A DNA stretch of 64,000 nt, from contig NC_087066.1 of NCBI RefSeq assembly GCF_963678635.1, positions 15,853,949 through 15,917,948 on the forward strand. Direction: 5' to 3'. The notes under the pieces were generated by a model. That model was not told where the DNA came from and ran no database searches. It saw nothing but the letters and a program-made list of their open reading frames with translations. Below, in pieces: positions 1 to 8,969 of this stretch. Each line of letters starts with the position of its first letter. The first letter of the stretch is position 1. The stretch is from Symsagittifera roscoffensis (lineage: Eukaryota; Xenacoelomorpha; Acoela; Convolutidae). Position numbers and translations under genes: made by a program.

Positions 1-2
1 CT

Positions 3-2321
3 AACCCAAACCACCGAGTTTACAGATTTCAACTAATTCTAATGAAATTTCCAAACTTACATATAGTTTGGACTGCAGGAAAAAATCTTGCATTACCAGA
101 CACCTTAAGTCGAAATACACCACCTGAATTACTTACACGAAAAACAACAGTTGAAATACCCAAAAACATAAAATTCTACCTTGCAGAAAACGAAACATCA
201 CCCCGATTGGAATGCAGATATGCAGTAAAAACTGATATTGAACAATCACAAATAAATAATTTACAACATTTCCCACTTTATTTAGATTGTCAAAATAATC
301 ATTATGAAGTTGATTTACTTGGAACATCAACTTTCAAACCAATCCCATATTCTCAATGGATAAAAAATAACACCCAACAAAAACGAACAAAACAACACCC
401 GCCTAAGAAAGACCATTTTCCACTAATTGAAAAAGAAGATTTAACTGATAAAATAAATTTATCAGGACCACAAACAAATGATTCAAAATACACAATAAAT
501 CAAGTTTTTGACCTTCACGACCCACTTGACACAATACCCTTATCTAAATTAGAAATCGAAAACATTTTTCTCCCCCCAACAGAAACAATTACAATTTCAA
601 CACTGAAACAATATCAAAACCTTGACCCAGTAATTCTACAACTGAAATCATGGCACAAATATAAAACTAAACCTATCAAAGCAGATTCAACCATTCTAGA
701 AAACAAAACACTCCTCCGATATTTTCGAAAATTCAATAATACAACAATTAACGAAAATACAGACCTTTTAGAGTATAACCTGAATGAATCTACAGTTCCA
801 TGTCTCCCTATAAGTATGATTCTTATAGCTTTTAATATTTCACATACACAAAATATTAAAGGACACTCTGGATCAGAAAAAACATATTCAAACTTTATAC
901 AAAATTTTTACTTCCCAAATGCACCAATTTGGATAAAAGTACTATGCAATGACTGTATAGTATGTCAACTAAATAAACCTTACCCAAATCAAAAACAAAT
1001 AGCACAAAAACAAGATTTTAAAGGACAAAGTTTGTACTTTAATCATCGTATCTCATTTGATACTAAAGGACCAATTTCACCCTCATCAGAAGGAAACTCC
1101 TACATTATGGTAATTGTTGACGCATTTACACATTATGTAGCACTTAACCCAGTACCACATTGTAACGCTTATTACGCTTACACAACACTCTATGAACACT
1201 GGATAGCAAAATTCGGACTACCAGAAATTTTAGTTACAGACAACGGTACAGAATTCATAAATAATGAAATTATCACACTATGTCATTTATATAACATTAA
1301 ACACAAACCACGTACATCTCATGCACCTTGGACAAACGGCTTAGTCGAAGGTATGAACCGTTCATTACAAGAATATCTTAGATGTATCATCAACGGAAAT
1401 GATACAAAATATACCGAATGGTCAGCAGATGTAAAATTATTTCCCTTAGCATATAATTCGCAAATAACGACAACTTTAGGAATGTCACCATACGAAATGG
1501 TTTTTAACCAAAAGCCACGCAAACCAATAATGTTTACAGCAAATTCTCATAAAAACGCACAAGGTTATTGTCAACCAAATAAAGACTCAATTTGTTATAA
1601 CCTACCTTTACATACACACGATGAAGATCATTTTCATCACCCACAAATTCTTAAACTAGCCTCCGGTACACACACCGAATGGATTCTAAATAGAGATAAA
1701 AAACACAATGAAATTTATCAAAAAATAACAAAAAAGTTATTACAAAGACAAAACATCAATGAACAAATCAATTCACGTTTTACACCAGCCTCCGATTTAA
1801 AAATTGGAACATTTGTTTTAATACCTAATTTTAATACTCAAAAAGGAATTTCTAAAAAATTACAACCCCTTCGAAAAGGACCATACCAAATAATTGCAAA
1901 ACCCACTGATGTCACATATAAAATTACCGACTCAAACACAAAAGAAATCGTTCAACATCGAAACAACCTATTACCCTATTACCCAAAAGAATACGCACTC
2001 CGCGAATTAACTCAATTATATTCTTTCACAGGATTAAAAATCATTCAAAATGAACCACATCTGAAAAACACAGAACAAAATGATAACCCCACCGAAAATC
2101 AAAACACAAAACCAACCGCCACCAAAAACAATACACAAAACCATAAAGAATCTCCAAAACAAAGAAAAAATAGAAAAATGACAGAACAAATAATACCCCA
2201 AGAAGAAATAGACAAATCTGAACATAGAAAAACAACAAGACTCCGAAATCAACCACGTAAAAACTACAAAATGTTCATCCCCCAATCTAAAATATTAAAG
2301 AAAGTAGAATTTAAAAAGTAA
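3..2321 (+). CDS. pol: Pol polyprotein of a Ty3/gypsy-class LTR retroelement, 5'-truncated by the window (RNase H end + integrase)
   Basis: The frame is open from base 3, so the gene starts upstream; the first Met in view is at 42 (numbered residue 1 here). The first ~35 residues look like the end of a Ty3/gypsy RNase H (W-T-A-G-K-N-L-A-L-P-D-T-L-S-R). The integrase follows: an HHCC zinc site (H268, H275, C305, C308), then the catalytic triad D340, D400, E436 with exactly 35 residues between the last two (DD35E). A GPY/F module is centred on G613-P-Y. The tail is Lys/Asn/Gln-rich and low in complexity. Integrase inserts the cDNA copy into host chromosomes. All catalytic residues are present and there is no internal stop in 773 codons, so this copy is young or constrained. 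Class assignment rests on motifs; the exact clade is not determined. Confidence 0.93.
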   Translation, partial: NPNHRVYRFQLILMKFPNLHIVWTAGKNLALPDTLSRNTPPELLTRKTTVEIPKNIKFYLAENETSPRLECRYAVKTDIEQSQINNLQHFPLYLDCQNNHYEVDLLGTSTFKPIPYSQWIKNNTQQKRTKQHPPKKDHFPLIEKEDLTDKINLSGPQTNDSKYTINQVFDLHDPLDTIPLSKLEIENIFLPPTETITISTLKQYQNLDPVILQLKSWHKYKTKPIKADSTILENKTLLRYFRKFNNTTINENTDLLEYNLNESTVPCLPISMILIAFNISHTQNIKGHSGSEKTYSNFIQNFYFPNAPIWIKVLCNDCIVCQLNKPYPNQKQIAQKQDFKGQSLYFNHRISFDTKGPISPSSEGNSYIMVIVDAFTHYVALNPVPHCNAYYAYTTLYEHWIAKFGLPEILVTDNGTEFINNEIITLCHLYNIKHKPRTSHAPWTNGLVEGMNRSLQEYLRCIINGNDTKYTEWSADVKLFPLAYNSQITTTLGMSPYEMVFNQKPRKPIMFTANSHKNAQGYCQPNKDSICYNLPLHTHDEDHFHHPQILKLASGTHTEWILNRDKKHNEIYQKITKKLLQRQNINEQINSRFTPASDLKIGTFVLIPNFNTQKGISKKLQPLRKGPYQIIAKPTDVTYKITDSNTKEIVQHRNNLLPYYPKEYALRELTQLYSFTGLKIIQNEPHLKNTEQNDNPTENQNTKPTATKNNTQNHKESPKQRKNRKMTEQIIPQEEIDKSEHRKTTRLRNQPRKNYKMFIPQSKILKKVEFKK

Positions 2322-2921
2322 TTTTAAGATTTCATACTTCACAATCTTGAAACCTCCGTAACATTTTTCATTTCAATTTTTCAAAATAACATGCTCACAA
2401 GTACGCAATAATCCTAGTTCAAAATAGACCAATAGGATTCATCCAATCCGCCACTTTCTCTAACTCAAACTAAGATCAATTAGACGAATAATCTAGAACT
2501 CCAGGCACATCTCTAACTATAACTTTACGACCTCCAGGTCAAAAATAAGCAAACCACTCCAACTTGACAACTAAAATAAATATCACCATAATACCGTACC
2601 CCTCCCTTATCTAATAACCCAAAGATCAACAATATTTCCCCAACTCAGACCACGAATACCCCCAAAACAAATTTGATAACTTAGCCTAAAGTAACAAAAT
2701 GAAGATTCTAATTAGCCTAAAGTATAAAAATCTCACCATACCCCGGATCATTTGACAAACAAAAATAAAGAAAAAGACGACCTCCCAGTCACCATGAAAA
2801 TTGCCCCCAACAATTTTTTACAAAACTCAACCCACTTGTCAAAAAACTAATAAATAATTCGACCACACTAGAAAATCGCCTCAAACAGCAAAAAATATTC
2901 GACCAAGAGATCATTTCTTAA
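2322..2921 (+). other. Non-coding spacer between pol and the downstream ORFs of the retroelement
   Basis: About 600 bases without a convincing ORF. The + strand is A/C-rich and G-poor like the rest of the element. A short motif, tagcctaaagta, occurs twice (about 2682 and 2714). A leader or splice acceptor for a subgenomic RNA could lie here, but I cannot point to one with confidence. Confidence 0.5.
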
Positions 2922-3152
2922 ATGCTCTTCTCTCAAACAGTTGCTCAAATACTTATAAATTTTAAACATTTTTTTTCAATACTTGAAGCCTTTATAATAT
3001 TTCTTTTTGATATACTTGAATCTTTTCTAATAATCCTAATCATTTTTTGTAACATTTTTTTAATTTTCTACACTCTACTCGAACTATTCCTCCAACTTTC
3101 CAAAACCCTTGAATATATCCACAGGTACGATTTTAACAACTTGTCTAAATGA
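2922..3152 (+). CDS. Small hydrophobic ORF (76 aa) of the retroelement
   Basis: Unrecognised. The protein is dominated by Leu, Ile and Phe, with about 45 nearly uncharged residues (roughly 18-62) that could form one or two membrane spans; the ends are polar. Its TGA stop (3150-3152) overlaps the ATG of the next ORF (3149-3151) as ATGA, the arrangement used for termination-reinitiation in compact viral and retroelement genomes. Position between pol and an envelope-like gene, plus the membrane character, would fit an accessory membrane protein, but no family is recognised. AT-rich DNA produces hydrophobic ORFs by chance, so the ATGA link is the main support. Confidence 0.45.
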   Translation: MLFSQTVAQILINFKHFFSILEAFIIFLFDILESFLIILIIFCNIFLIFYTLLELFLQLSKTLEYIHRYDFNNLSK

Positions 3153-3337
3153 TACGAACAATTTTCAGTAGAACTGATATTTTTTTATTGTTTGTAATTT
3201 TCATAACATTTTTATCATCCCTCATTTTGACCATCTGTAAATGTATAAAGAAAGCAATCCTCACATTTGCCCTAGCAACAGTCCTTCTAATTCTTTTTTT
3301 GGAAGAATATTATAATAAACACAAAATTTCTCACTAA
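3149..3337 (+). CDS. Second small hydrophobic ORF (62 aa) of the retroelement
   Basis: Unrecognised. It has a short polar N-terminus, a span at about residues 10-28, a Cys/Lys turn (residues 29-36, C-K-C-I-K-K), a second span at about 37-50, and a charged tail: a small two-span membrane hairpin. It begins inside the stop of the 76-aa ORF through an ATGA overlap and ends eight bases before the next open frame (3346). The dense packing with its neighbours suggests the two small ORFs are expressed from the same RNA as part of the element. Function unknown; a chance ORF is the alternative. Confidence 0.45.
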   Translation: MIRTIFSRTDIFLLFVIFITFLSSLILTICKCIKKAILTFALATVLLILFLEEYYNKHKISH

Positions 3338-3345
3338 AGTAATAA

Positions 3346-4479
3346 TTCAAAAAACCATCAAAAATTGCTACCCAACAGTCACAGAATCAGTCTTCACCGA
3401 CATCATCCCAAGATAAGCAAACACCACCTTCAACTACTCAAAATCCTCAAACGTCTACACGAATTTCTTTTCAAGACAATCCATACACTTTTGAAGAACG
3501 ACATACTCGTTTATCAGAACCACTAGAACCAGTCCAACGACAAGCACCTTTAAGCGAACCAACATATAACCTATACCCAACACTACCACAAGAACTAAGT
3601 AGAATAAGAAATTCTAGTAAAAACCAAAATACAGTCGAAATAAATAGACAAATTATACATCCTCGACGAAACAGAAATCTTCAAACTCCCCGAGTTCATT
3701 TTGATATACCTCAATCCCCATCACAAAACACTCCAGAAAACCCCATTGGTATATTACCAGAAACCCCTACGCTTCTTTCACAACGTAGCACCTCAAGCCT
3801 ACCATCAGATTACTTAGGTTCAACACCAACATCTGAGCAAATACGTGAAAATCCCTTTAACCCCCCAAACCAGGCATCGCGACTACCATATTGGACTACA
3901 CATTCATTTATACAAGGTGAACCAAATTTAGTCAATGACCCCATAGATATTTCTACGGATACAACAACATCCTCATCACTACCAGAAACATTATCACTAC
4001 CATCAACACCATCAATAAGCCAGTTTTCACCACCACCCTTTAACTTAACCTTTCCAAATAATCTCGACGCCAGATATCGAGAACAATCATCAATAAATAT
4101 TCCTTTAAGACTAGATTGGAATACATTCACAGCACCTCCACCACTATTTGGACAACATCAAGAAAGTAACCGCCTTCATAACTGGGCACTTAATAGATTA
4201 CAATATCGCCAAGATATTCACAACGATATCCGTGATCACAATATTCAAATACTCCAACAAAACAGTTTACAATTAAAGTTTGAAATCACAGTTAAGTTAA
4301 ATAATATTACCCAACATCCCTACCCATTAAACCCACCTAACATAACAGCTCAATCACTACCACCACCGTTTATAACTACTGAAGTAATATACAAATACGA
4401 CAGATATACCAAAAACACAATTGGCTACATTACATTTTATAATCCATACTCAGGATTATCATACACATGTATATTCTAA
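3346..4479 (+). CDS. 377-codon open frame without any ATG, Pro/Ser/Gln-rich (retroelement ORF)
   Basis: The frame opens after a TAA at 3343-3345 and runs to a TAA at 4477-4479 without an in-frame stop and, by my reading, without a single Met codon. The first ~250 residues are rich in Pro, Ser, Thr, Gln and Asn and look disordered; the last ~120 (from about 4120) are more globular, with a Gln/Asn/Ile stretch and a C-terminus rich in Tyr and Phe. The end overlaps the start of the envelope-like gene by 13 bases in another frame. An ORF this long in AT-rich DNA is unlikely by chance, so it is probably expressed by splicing onto an upstream start, by non-AUG initiation, or as part of a larger product. 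No family recognised. Confidence 0.55.
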   Translation, partial: FKKPSKIATQQSQNQSSPTSSQDKQTPPSTTQNPQTSTRISFQDNPYTFEERHTRLSEPLEPVQRQAPLSEPTYNLYPTLPQELSRIRNSSKNQNTVEINRQIIHPRRNRNLQTPRVHFDIPQSPSQNTPENPIGILPETPTLLSQRSTSSLPSDYLGSTPTSEQIRENPFNPPNQASRLPYWTTHSFIQGEPNLVNDPIDISTDTTTSSSLPETLSLPSTPSISQFSPPPFNLTFPNNLDARYREQSSINIPLRLDWNTFTAPPPLFGQHQESNRLHNWALNRLQYRQDIHNDIRDHNIQILQQNSLQLKFEITVKLNNITQHPYPLNPPNITAQSLPPPFITTEVIYKYDRYTKNTIGYITFYNPYSGLSYTCIF

Positions 4480-7085
4480 AATTATTAATTTTTCTCCAAC
4501 TCCCTTTTCTAGTAATCTCAAATCAAAACATAAACCCTTCTCCTCGTACAGGACCACAAGATTTATTAGTAACACATTACGATTGTGAAGAAAATGAACA
4601 AAAAACACTACACAAATATGCAATAAATCAAGTATCACAATGTGAAACAGAACCACAAGCTATAGAAACCACAGATGTAATAGCAGCACTCTATTCAAAA
4701 GCCCGAGCAACAACAGTTACAGGTTATAAATTCACAGCAACATTTTCCGAAAAGAAAGTACATTGTTCACAAGTCTCGAACGGAAACAAAAACCGACTTG
4801 ACCATGAATCATTCTATCAAAGTAATATAGAACGTCTTTTACATCTCAATCCCGACGATTGTAAAAATGAATTACTAAGACTAAACATCACACAAAATAA
4901 AAACTCCCAAAGAAAATTAGTTAATTTTCAAGTTTTTTCAGACTCTGTACATCAATCACAACTTGAAAGACACCAAGGACATATAAAACTAGACGAAAAA
5001 TACCCGTATAACGGCGCACACGGACGATTAACCTATGATCTACACGATAAACATTGGATACCACACATTGGTATAAATGACCCATCAAACTGCAAAGCAG
5101 ACACAAAAAATAAAGGATACCAAGAAATAATGTTTTTCGATTGGAAAATACAACTCGAAAAAATACAACTAACACGAGATTTATCAGATAATACAATGAT
5201 CTATCAAGGAATCCGATTACCTTGTAAAAATGATCAAGGTTATTGCGACCCTACAACGAGAACACAAGCAACAATTGTTTGGTTCCCCGAAGATACATGT
5301 ACAACATTTCAAGTAGCAAAAATACACGCTCGTATGATAAAATTTCACGAAAAATATTTTATACAATCAATTCCATATGAACAAGTCCATCCATCACGAA
5401 AACTAAGTTCTAATTTTAGAAACATAGACAATATAGAAAACAAATTGACACGTTTTCAAATATATCAAGAAACAGAACTTGCATGTAAATACAGGAATCC
5501 ACTTCACAGAACACAATACTCTGAAATATTAGTTGAATACGAAAAAGGATTCGACATGACCACTGGAAAAATAAAAATCGACCCATATGCCACAGGTCAT
5601 CCTTTAAACGAAGGAACATCCTATATACCAGTTAATTTTCAAAAAAGCAACGGACAACCTGGTGGACATCTAAAACCTCAGGACACCAGAAGCACACGCT
5701 TACAAGAATTATCACTAATGAACACTACATATTTCGGTAATATCCACTATGATATTCATTTAGATATGAAACTAGATTATACAATTAGCCGAATTTTTCA
5801 AGAAATGTCACTCTCCGAATTAGAAACACTACACCACCTATGCGAATTAGAACGAACACAAATATTACAATCACTTGCACTAGCAGTATTAAAAATACCC
5901 TATGCAGGATACTTATTATCTGGAAATAGATCAAATTTTTTAGACTATGAAGGAAACATCTTATGGTTTTATACTTGTACTAAAAAAGTATCACCACTAT
6001 ACGTTTTTGAAGATAAACGATGTTATAAAAGAATCCCTATCTTTTATAAGAATAAAGTACATTTCGTGGATACACTTTCACGAAGAACCTATTTCTGGGA
6101 TACCGCAGTCCCATGTGGATCAGAAAACAGCCACAATGTAGTACAACTAAACCCTGATGAAAATAAATATTATCTTCTCACACCATATCCCACATTAATG
6201 CAATCACTCAAAAAATTTTCACCAGAAAGCATTCGCGCTATTGCTCGAAACCCAAATATAGACTTACAATCAATAGGAATCTATTCAAAATCAGATATTC
6301 AACATCACATTAGAACACAACAATTCCAAGAATTATTAACACAAATGGACACTATACAAAGACAATCAATAGACCAAAATCTACGCAAACTTGCAGAAAC
6401 CGCAGGATTTGCCGATATCTACACGCAAGACTATAGCGGATATTTTAAAGACATTAAAGATTATATATATCTAAACGGTGAAAAATACCGTCCCCAAGAT
6501 ATATCACCAATTAACATTTTTAGCTTTGTTACACTCAAAAATGAGATCCTCGATTTTCTAGGATGGCCCTACTACATCTTAGAAAAATTGACTATTTTAT
6601 ACGCAATGTTCAACTTTATTGGATTTCTTTTCTCACTTTTAAAAGGAATCTACAACACATGTGCTATACACACACAAGTAAACAGACAAGCAAGTGTAGC
6701 ACGCATACTATTTGCAGGATTTTTTGGAATCTTTTCTACATCTATAAACAAAATTCTTTTAGACGCACAAATAAAAGAATATAACACAAAAATAACAACA
6801 CGACAAAATACATACGACGAAGAACATAACAATGTAGACATAACGCCAACGGCACCACAATTACCACCCCTACCAAATAACCATCCACTATCCCTAGTCC
6901 CACGAAATTTTCGAAACTTAGCCATCACACATAATCCAAATTTTCGACTCACCACATCACAAAGTCCCATTCAACATATAATGACACACCAGTCACAAGA
7001 TGATAATACTTATGAACAAATTATTGAACAACCCCATACCACCGCTTTTCAGTCTCAAAATAATCATTTTTTTAGCCCACGATGA
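4467..7085 (+). CDS. env: Envelope-like glycoprotein of the retroelement (872 aa)
   Basis: A hydrophobic N-terminus (about residues 1-18) reads as a signal peptide. A long Cys-containing ectodomain follows, with many N-x-S/T sites and paired cysteines spread over residues ~38-560. A strongly hydrophobic membrane segment lies at about residues 700-735, and then a polar tail of ~130 residues. Position after pol, size and topology are those of a class-I membrane glycoprotein captured by an LTR element (errantivirus style). The early Y-D-C motif and cysteine spacing remind me of glycoproteins shared by chuviruses and some env-bearing retroelements, but that is memory of a pattern, not a search. 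The frame is intact. It overlaps the preceding ORF by 13 bases and the next one by ATGA (7082-7085). Confidence 0.7.
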   Translation: MYILKLLIFLQLPFLVISNQNINPSPRTGPQDLLVTHYDCEENEQKTLHKYAINQVSQCETEPQAIETTDVIAALYSKARATTVTGYKFTATFSEKKVHCSQVSNGNKNRLDHESFYQSNIERLLHLNPDDCKNELLRLNITQNKNSQRKLVNFQVFSDSVHQSQLERHQGHIKLDEKYPYNGAHGRLTYDLHDKHWIPHIGINDPSNCKADTKNKGYQEIMFFDWKIQLEKIQLTRDLSDNTMIYQGIRLPCKNDQGYCDPTTRTQATIVWFPEDTCTTFQVAKIHARMIKFHEKYFIQSIPYEQVHPSRKLSSNFRNIDNIENKLTRFQIYQETELACKYRNPLHRTQYSEILVEYEKGFDMTTGKIKIDPYATGHPLNEGTSYIPVNFQKSNGQPGGHLKPQDTRSTRLQELSLMNTTYFGNIHYDIHLDMKLDYTISRIFQEMSLSELETLHHLCELERTQILQSLALAVLKIPYAGYLLSGNRSNFLDYEGNILWFYTCTKKVSPLYVFEDKRCYKRIPIFYKNKVHFVDTLSRRTYFWDTAVPCGSENSHNVVQLNPDENKYYLLTPYPTLMQSLKKFSPESIRAIARNPNIDLQSIGIYSKSDIQHHIRTQQFQELLTQMDTIQRQSIDQNLRKLAETAGFADIYTQDYSGYFKDIKDYIYLNGEKYRPQDISPINIFSFVTLKNEILDFLGWPYYILEKLTILYAMFNFIGFLFSLLKGIYNTCAIHTQVNRQASVARILFAGFFGIFSTSINKILLDAQIKEYNTKITTRQNTYDEEHNNVDITPTAPQLPPLPNNHPLSLVPRNFRNLAITHNPNFRLTTSQSPIQHIMTHQSQDDNTYEQIIEQPHTTAFQSQNNHFFSPR

Positions 7086-8887
7086 GCCGCCAACTTGGAT
7101 CACTACACCGATCAAATTCCCACCCAACCAATCTTACCTCTCCAATCCCAATAATACCACTTTTTGCTTTTCCGCCACCCGATTTCCCATCTAGTAATGT
7201 AACATCAGGCATGAATTCCGACACTAATTCACACATCTCAGTTTTATACTCCATCTCACAGCTAAATAACCCGAATATTGAAACCCCCGATGAATTCGCC
7301 GACTCAGAACCATCCCCATCCAATAATTTTCATAACTCTTCTAATTTTTCTCAACCCCCTTTTCAACCCATATTATCCAATAACCCTGACCCAATTACTC
7401 CCACACCCTCTTATGCTTCCCAAGTTACCCCAACCTATTCCTCATACCATTCTGACCAATCATCTCATTCTCCAGACACCCCCCGAATCTCCCCAGAGCT
7501 AGATAATTTTATTACCCTCCAACAACAACCCTACCACCTTAATACCCCAACCATAAACCAAATCTCCTCCACAATAAATTCATCCAACCCCCCTACCCCT
7601 ACACCCTCTTCAAATTATACTGAATCATTAGCACCATCATCCACATCAACTGAATCTTCACTCAACACTAATAGAGCTTACCGCACTTTTAAAAGAAAGT
7701 TCCCCAACCATCCTTTCCCAGCAAAACCAGGAACAGCCCGTGAATACATCAACCACCCCAAGCATACTAACACAAAAGAATTTTTAGCCATCACCTTACC
7801 CTCATTCCCACAATACACCTTAAACACCCCCCACGACACTAACGAAACACGCAACTTCGTAGATGAATACGTTTTAATGCCTACTCTCTCTTGGACCTCA
7901 TATTATCATTTCACTAACCCTCTTTGCTTACCTTTATCTAACACTCACATTGATATAGAACGAAATACGGACATGCTATATCGACTCACTACACCACTAA
8001 CACCTAGACAATTTACTTACGTTGGATATAAAAAATCACTAAAAACACACACTGCACCTAGAGCTAACGAATATACACTCGAATACTATGATCATAACAT
8101 CATCAGAGCTAACCAAGATCAATTCTTAGACGACGATCGCTTCGCTAATCCACAAATTACCGAGAAATTTTTCATCAAGACACCATATACATTCACACTA
8201 AACATCTTCGACCGAAAGTTTGATCACATTATTTCAGAAGCACTAACAGACACACAAGCATACGAAAGTTTTAAAGAACGCTTCCAAATATTTTCACTAA
8301 CCTTTCATTTCCTTGCACCACACGAAAGAGATTTACACTGCTCACACGATATTATGTTGCGCACTAAACAAACCCACACATATAGTTATTATCGCTTCAT
8401 CCAAAATCACTTTGACCTACACACACCCTCTAGACAACCACACCATCGTTTTCAATTCATTAATTCCAAATACACTTCACCATTTTTCCTAAATTTCACA
8501 TATTGTATTAAAGACACTAACCTCCATGGTATTCTTCGTAATTATGACCCCATAACCCAAATGTACATCTTCTGTCCCATCACCAAGACCTTCAACGCCG
8601 AAGAATCCCGACCCTTCCTTATCCCGCACGAGTTTGTACAACCTATAGAAATCCCAATTTTAGAATTCATCCACAACACTAAATTCAATCACAAATTATA
8701 TAACTTAATCCAAAACACACCTTATGAGTTTGCAGTTGGCACTGAAGAACTAACCACTATCAAGGCACTTCAATTGCTTTGGCCACTGCTTCAAACTAAA
8801 AATATCATCCGCATCTTAGCTAAACTACTAACAACTTCAGAACTAATTCACGACATCTTCCCCCACGGTTTTTTCCCCGACGACTAA
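7082..8887 (+). CDS. 601-aa ORF of unknown function downstream of env in the retroelement
   Basis: Starts in an ATGA overlap with the envelope-like gene. Residues 1-195 are Pro/Ser/Asn/Thr-rich and probably disordered. Residues ~200-601 look like a folded domain rich in aromatic residues and His, with few cysteines and no membrane span. I recognise no enzyme motif. LTR elements of several animals carry captured extra ORFs after pol or env, and this would be one of them. The N-terminal composition resembles the ATG-less ORF at 3346-4479, so the two could be related structural or accessory proteins; this is a weak inference. The stop is followed after three bases by a consensus 5' splice site. 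Confidence 0.65.
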   Translation: MSRQLGSLHRSNSHPTNLTSPIPIIPLFAFPPPDFPSSNVTSGMNSDTNSHISVLYSISQLNNPNIETPDEFADSEPSPSNNFHNSSNFSQPPFQPILSNNPDPITPTPSYASQVTPTYSSYHSDQSSHSPDTPRISPELDNFITLQQQPYHLNTPTINQISSTINSSNPPTPTPSSNYTESLAPSSTSTESSLNTNRAYRTFKRKFPNHPFPAKPGTAREYINHPKHTNTKEFLAITLPSFPQYTLNTPHDTNETRNFVDEYVLMPTLSWTSYYHFTNPLCLPLSNTHIDIERNTDMLYRLTTPLTPRQFTYVGYKKSLKTHTAPRANEYTLEYYDHNIIRANQDQFLDDDRFANPQITEKFFIKTPYTFTLNIFDRKFDHIISEALTDTQAYESFKERFQIFSLTFHFLAPHERDLHCSHDIMLRTKQTHTYSYYRFIQNHFDLHTPSRQPHHRFQFINSKYTSPFFLNFTYCIKDTNLHGILRNYDPITQMYIFCPITKTFNAEESRPFLIPHEFVQPIEIPILEFIHNTKFNHKLYNLIQNTPYEFAVGTEELTTIKALQLLWPLLQTKNIIRILAKLLTTSELIHDIFPHGFFPDD

Positions 8888-8890
8888 CAG

Positions 8891-8969
8891 GTAAGTATGA
8901 ATTAAATGAATATTACTAACTAATTAAAATATTAAAAAACTCACCATACTTTATTCATGTTTTCTTTAG
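8891..8969 (+). other. Short intron (79 nt) in the 3' untranslated part of the retroelement
   Basis: CAG|GTAAGT at the 5' side, a perfect TACTAAC branch-point box at 8914-8920, and a T-rich acceptor TTTCTTTAG at 8961-8969. A second possible acceptor is at 8971-8977. All three signals match consensus. The donor lies three bases after the stop codon of the 601-aa ORF, so splicing would not change that protein unless an upstream exon used the same acceptor. Confidence 0.7.

Noticed and set aside
133-2285. Several - strand ORFs under pol
   Set aside because: Hydrophobic shadows caused by the A/C-rich sense strand; no start context or neighbours support them.
6650-7323. - strand ORFs across the env / 601-aa junction
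   Set aside because: Antisense shadows of intact genes.
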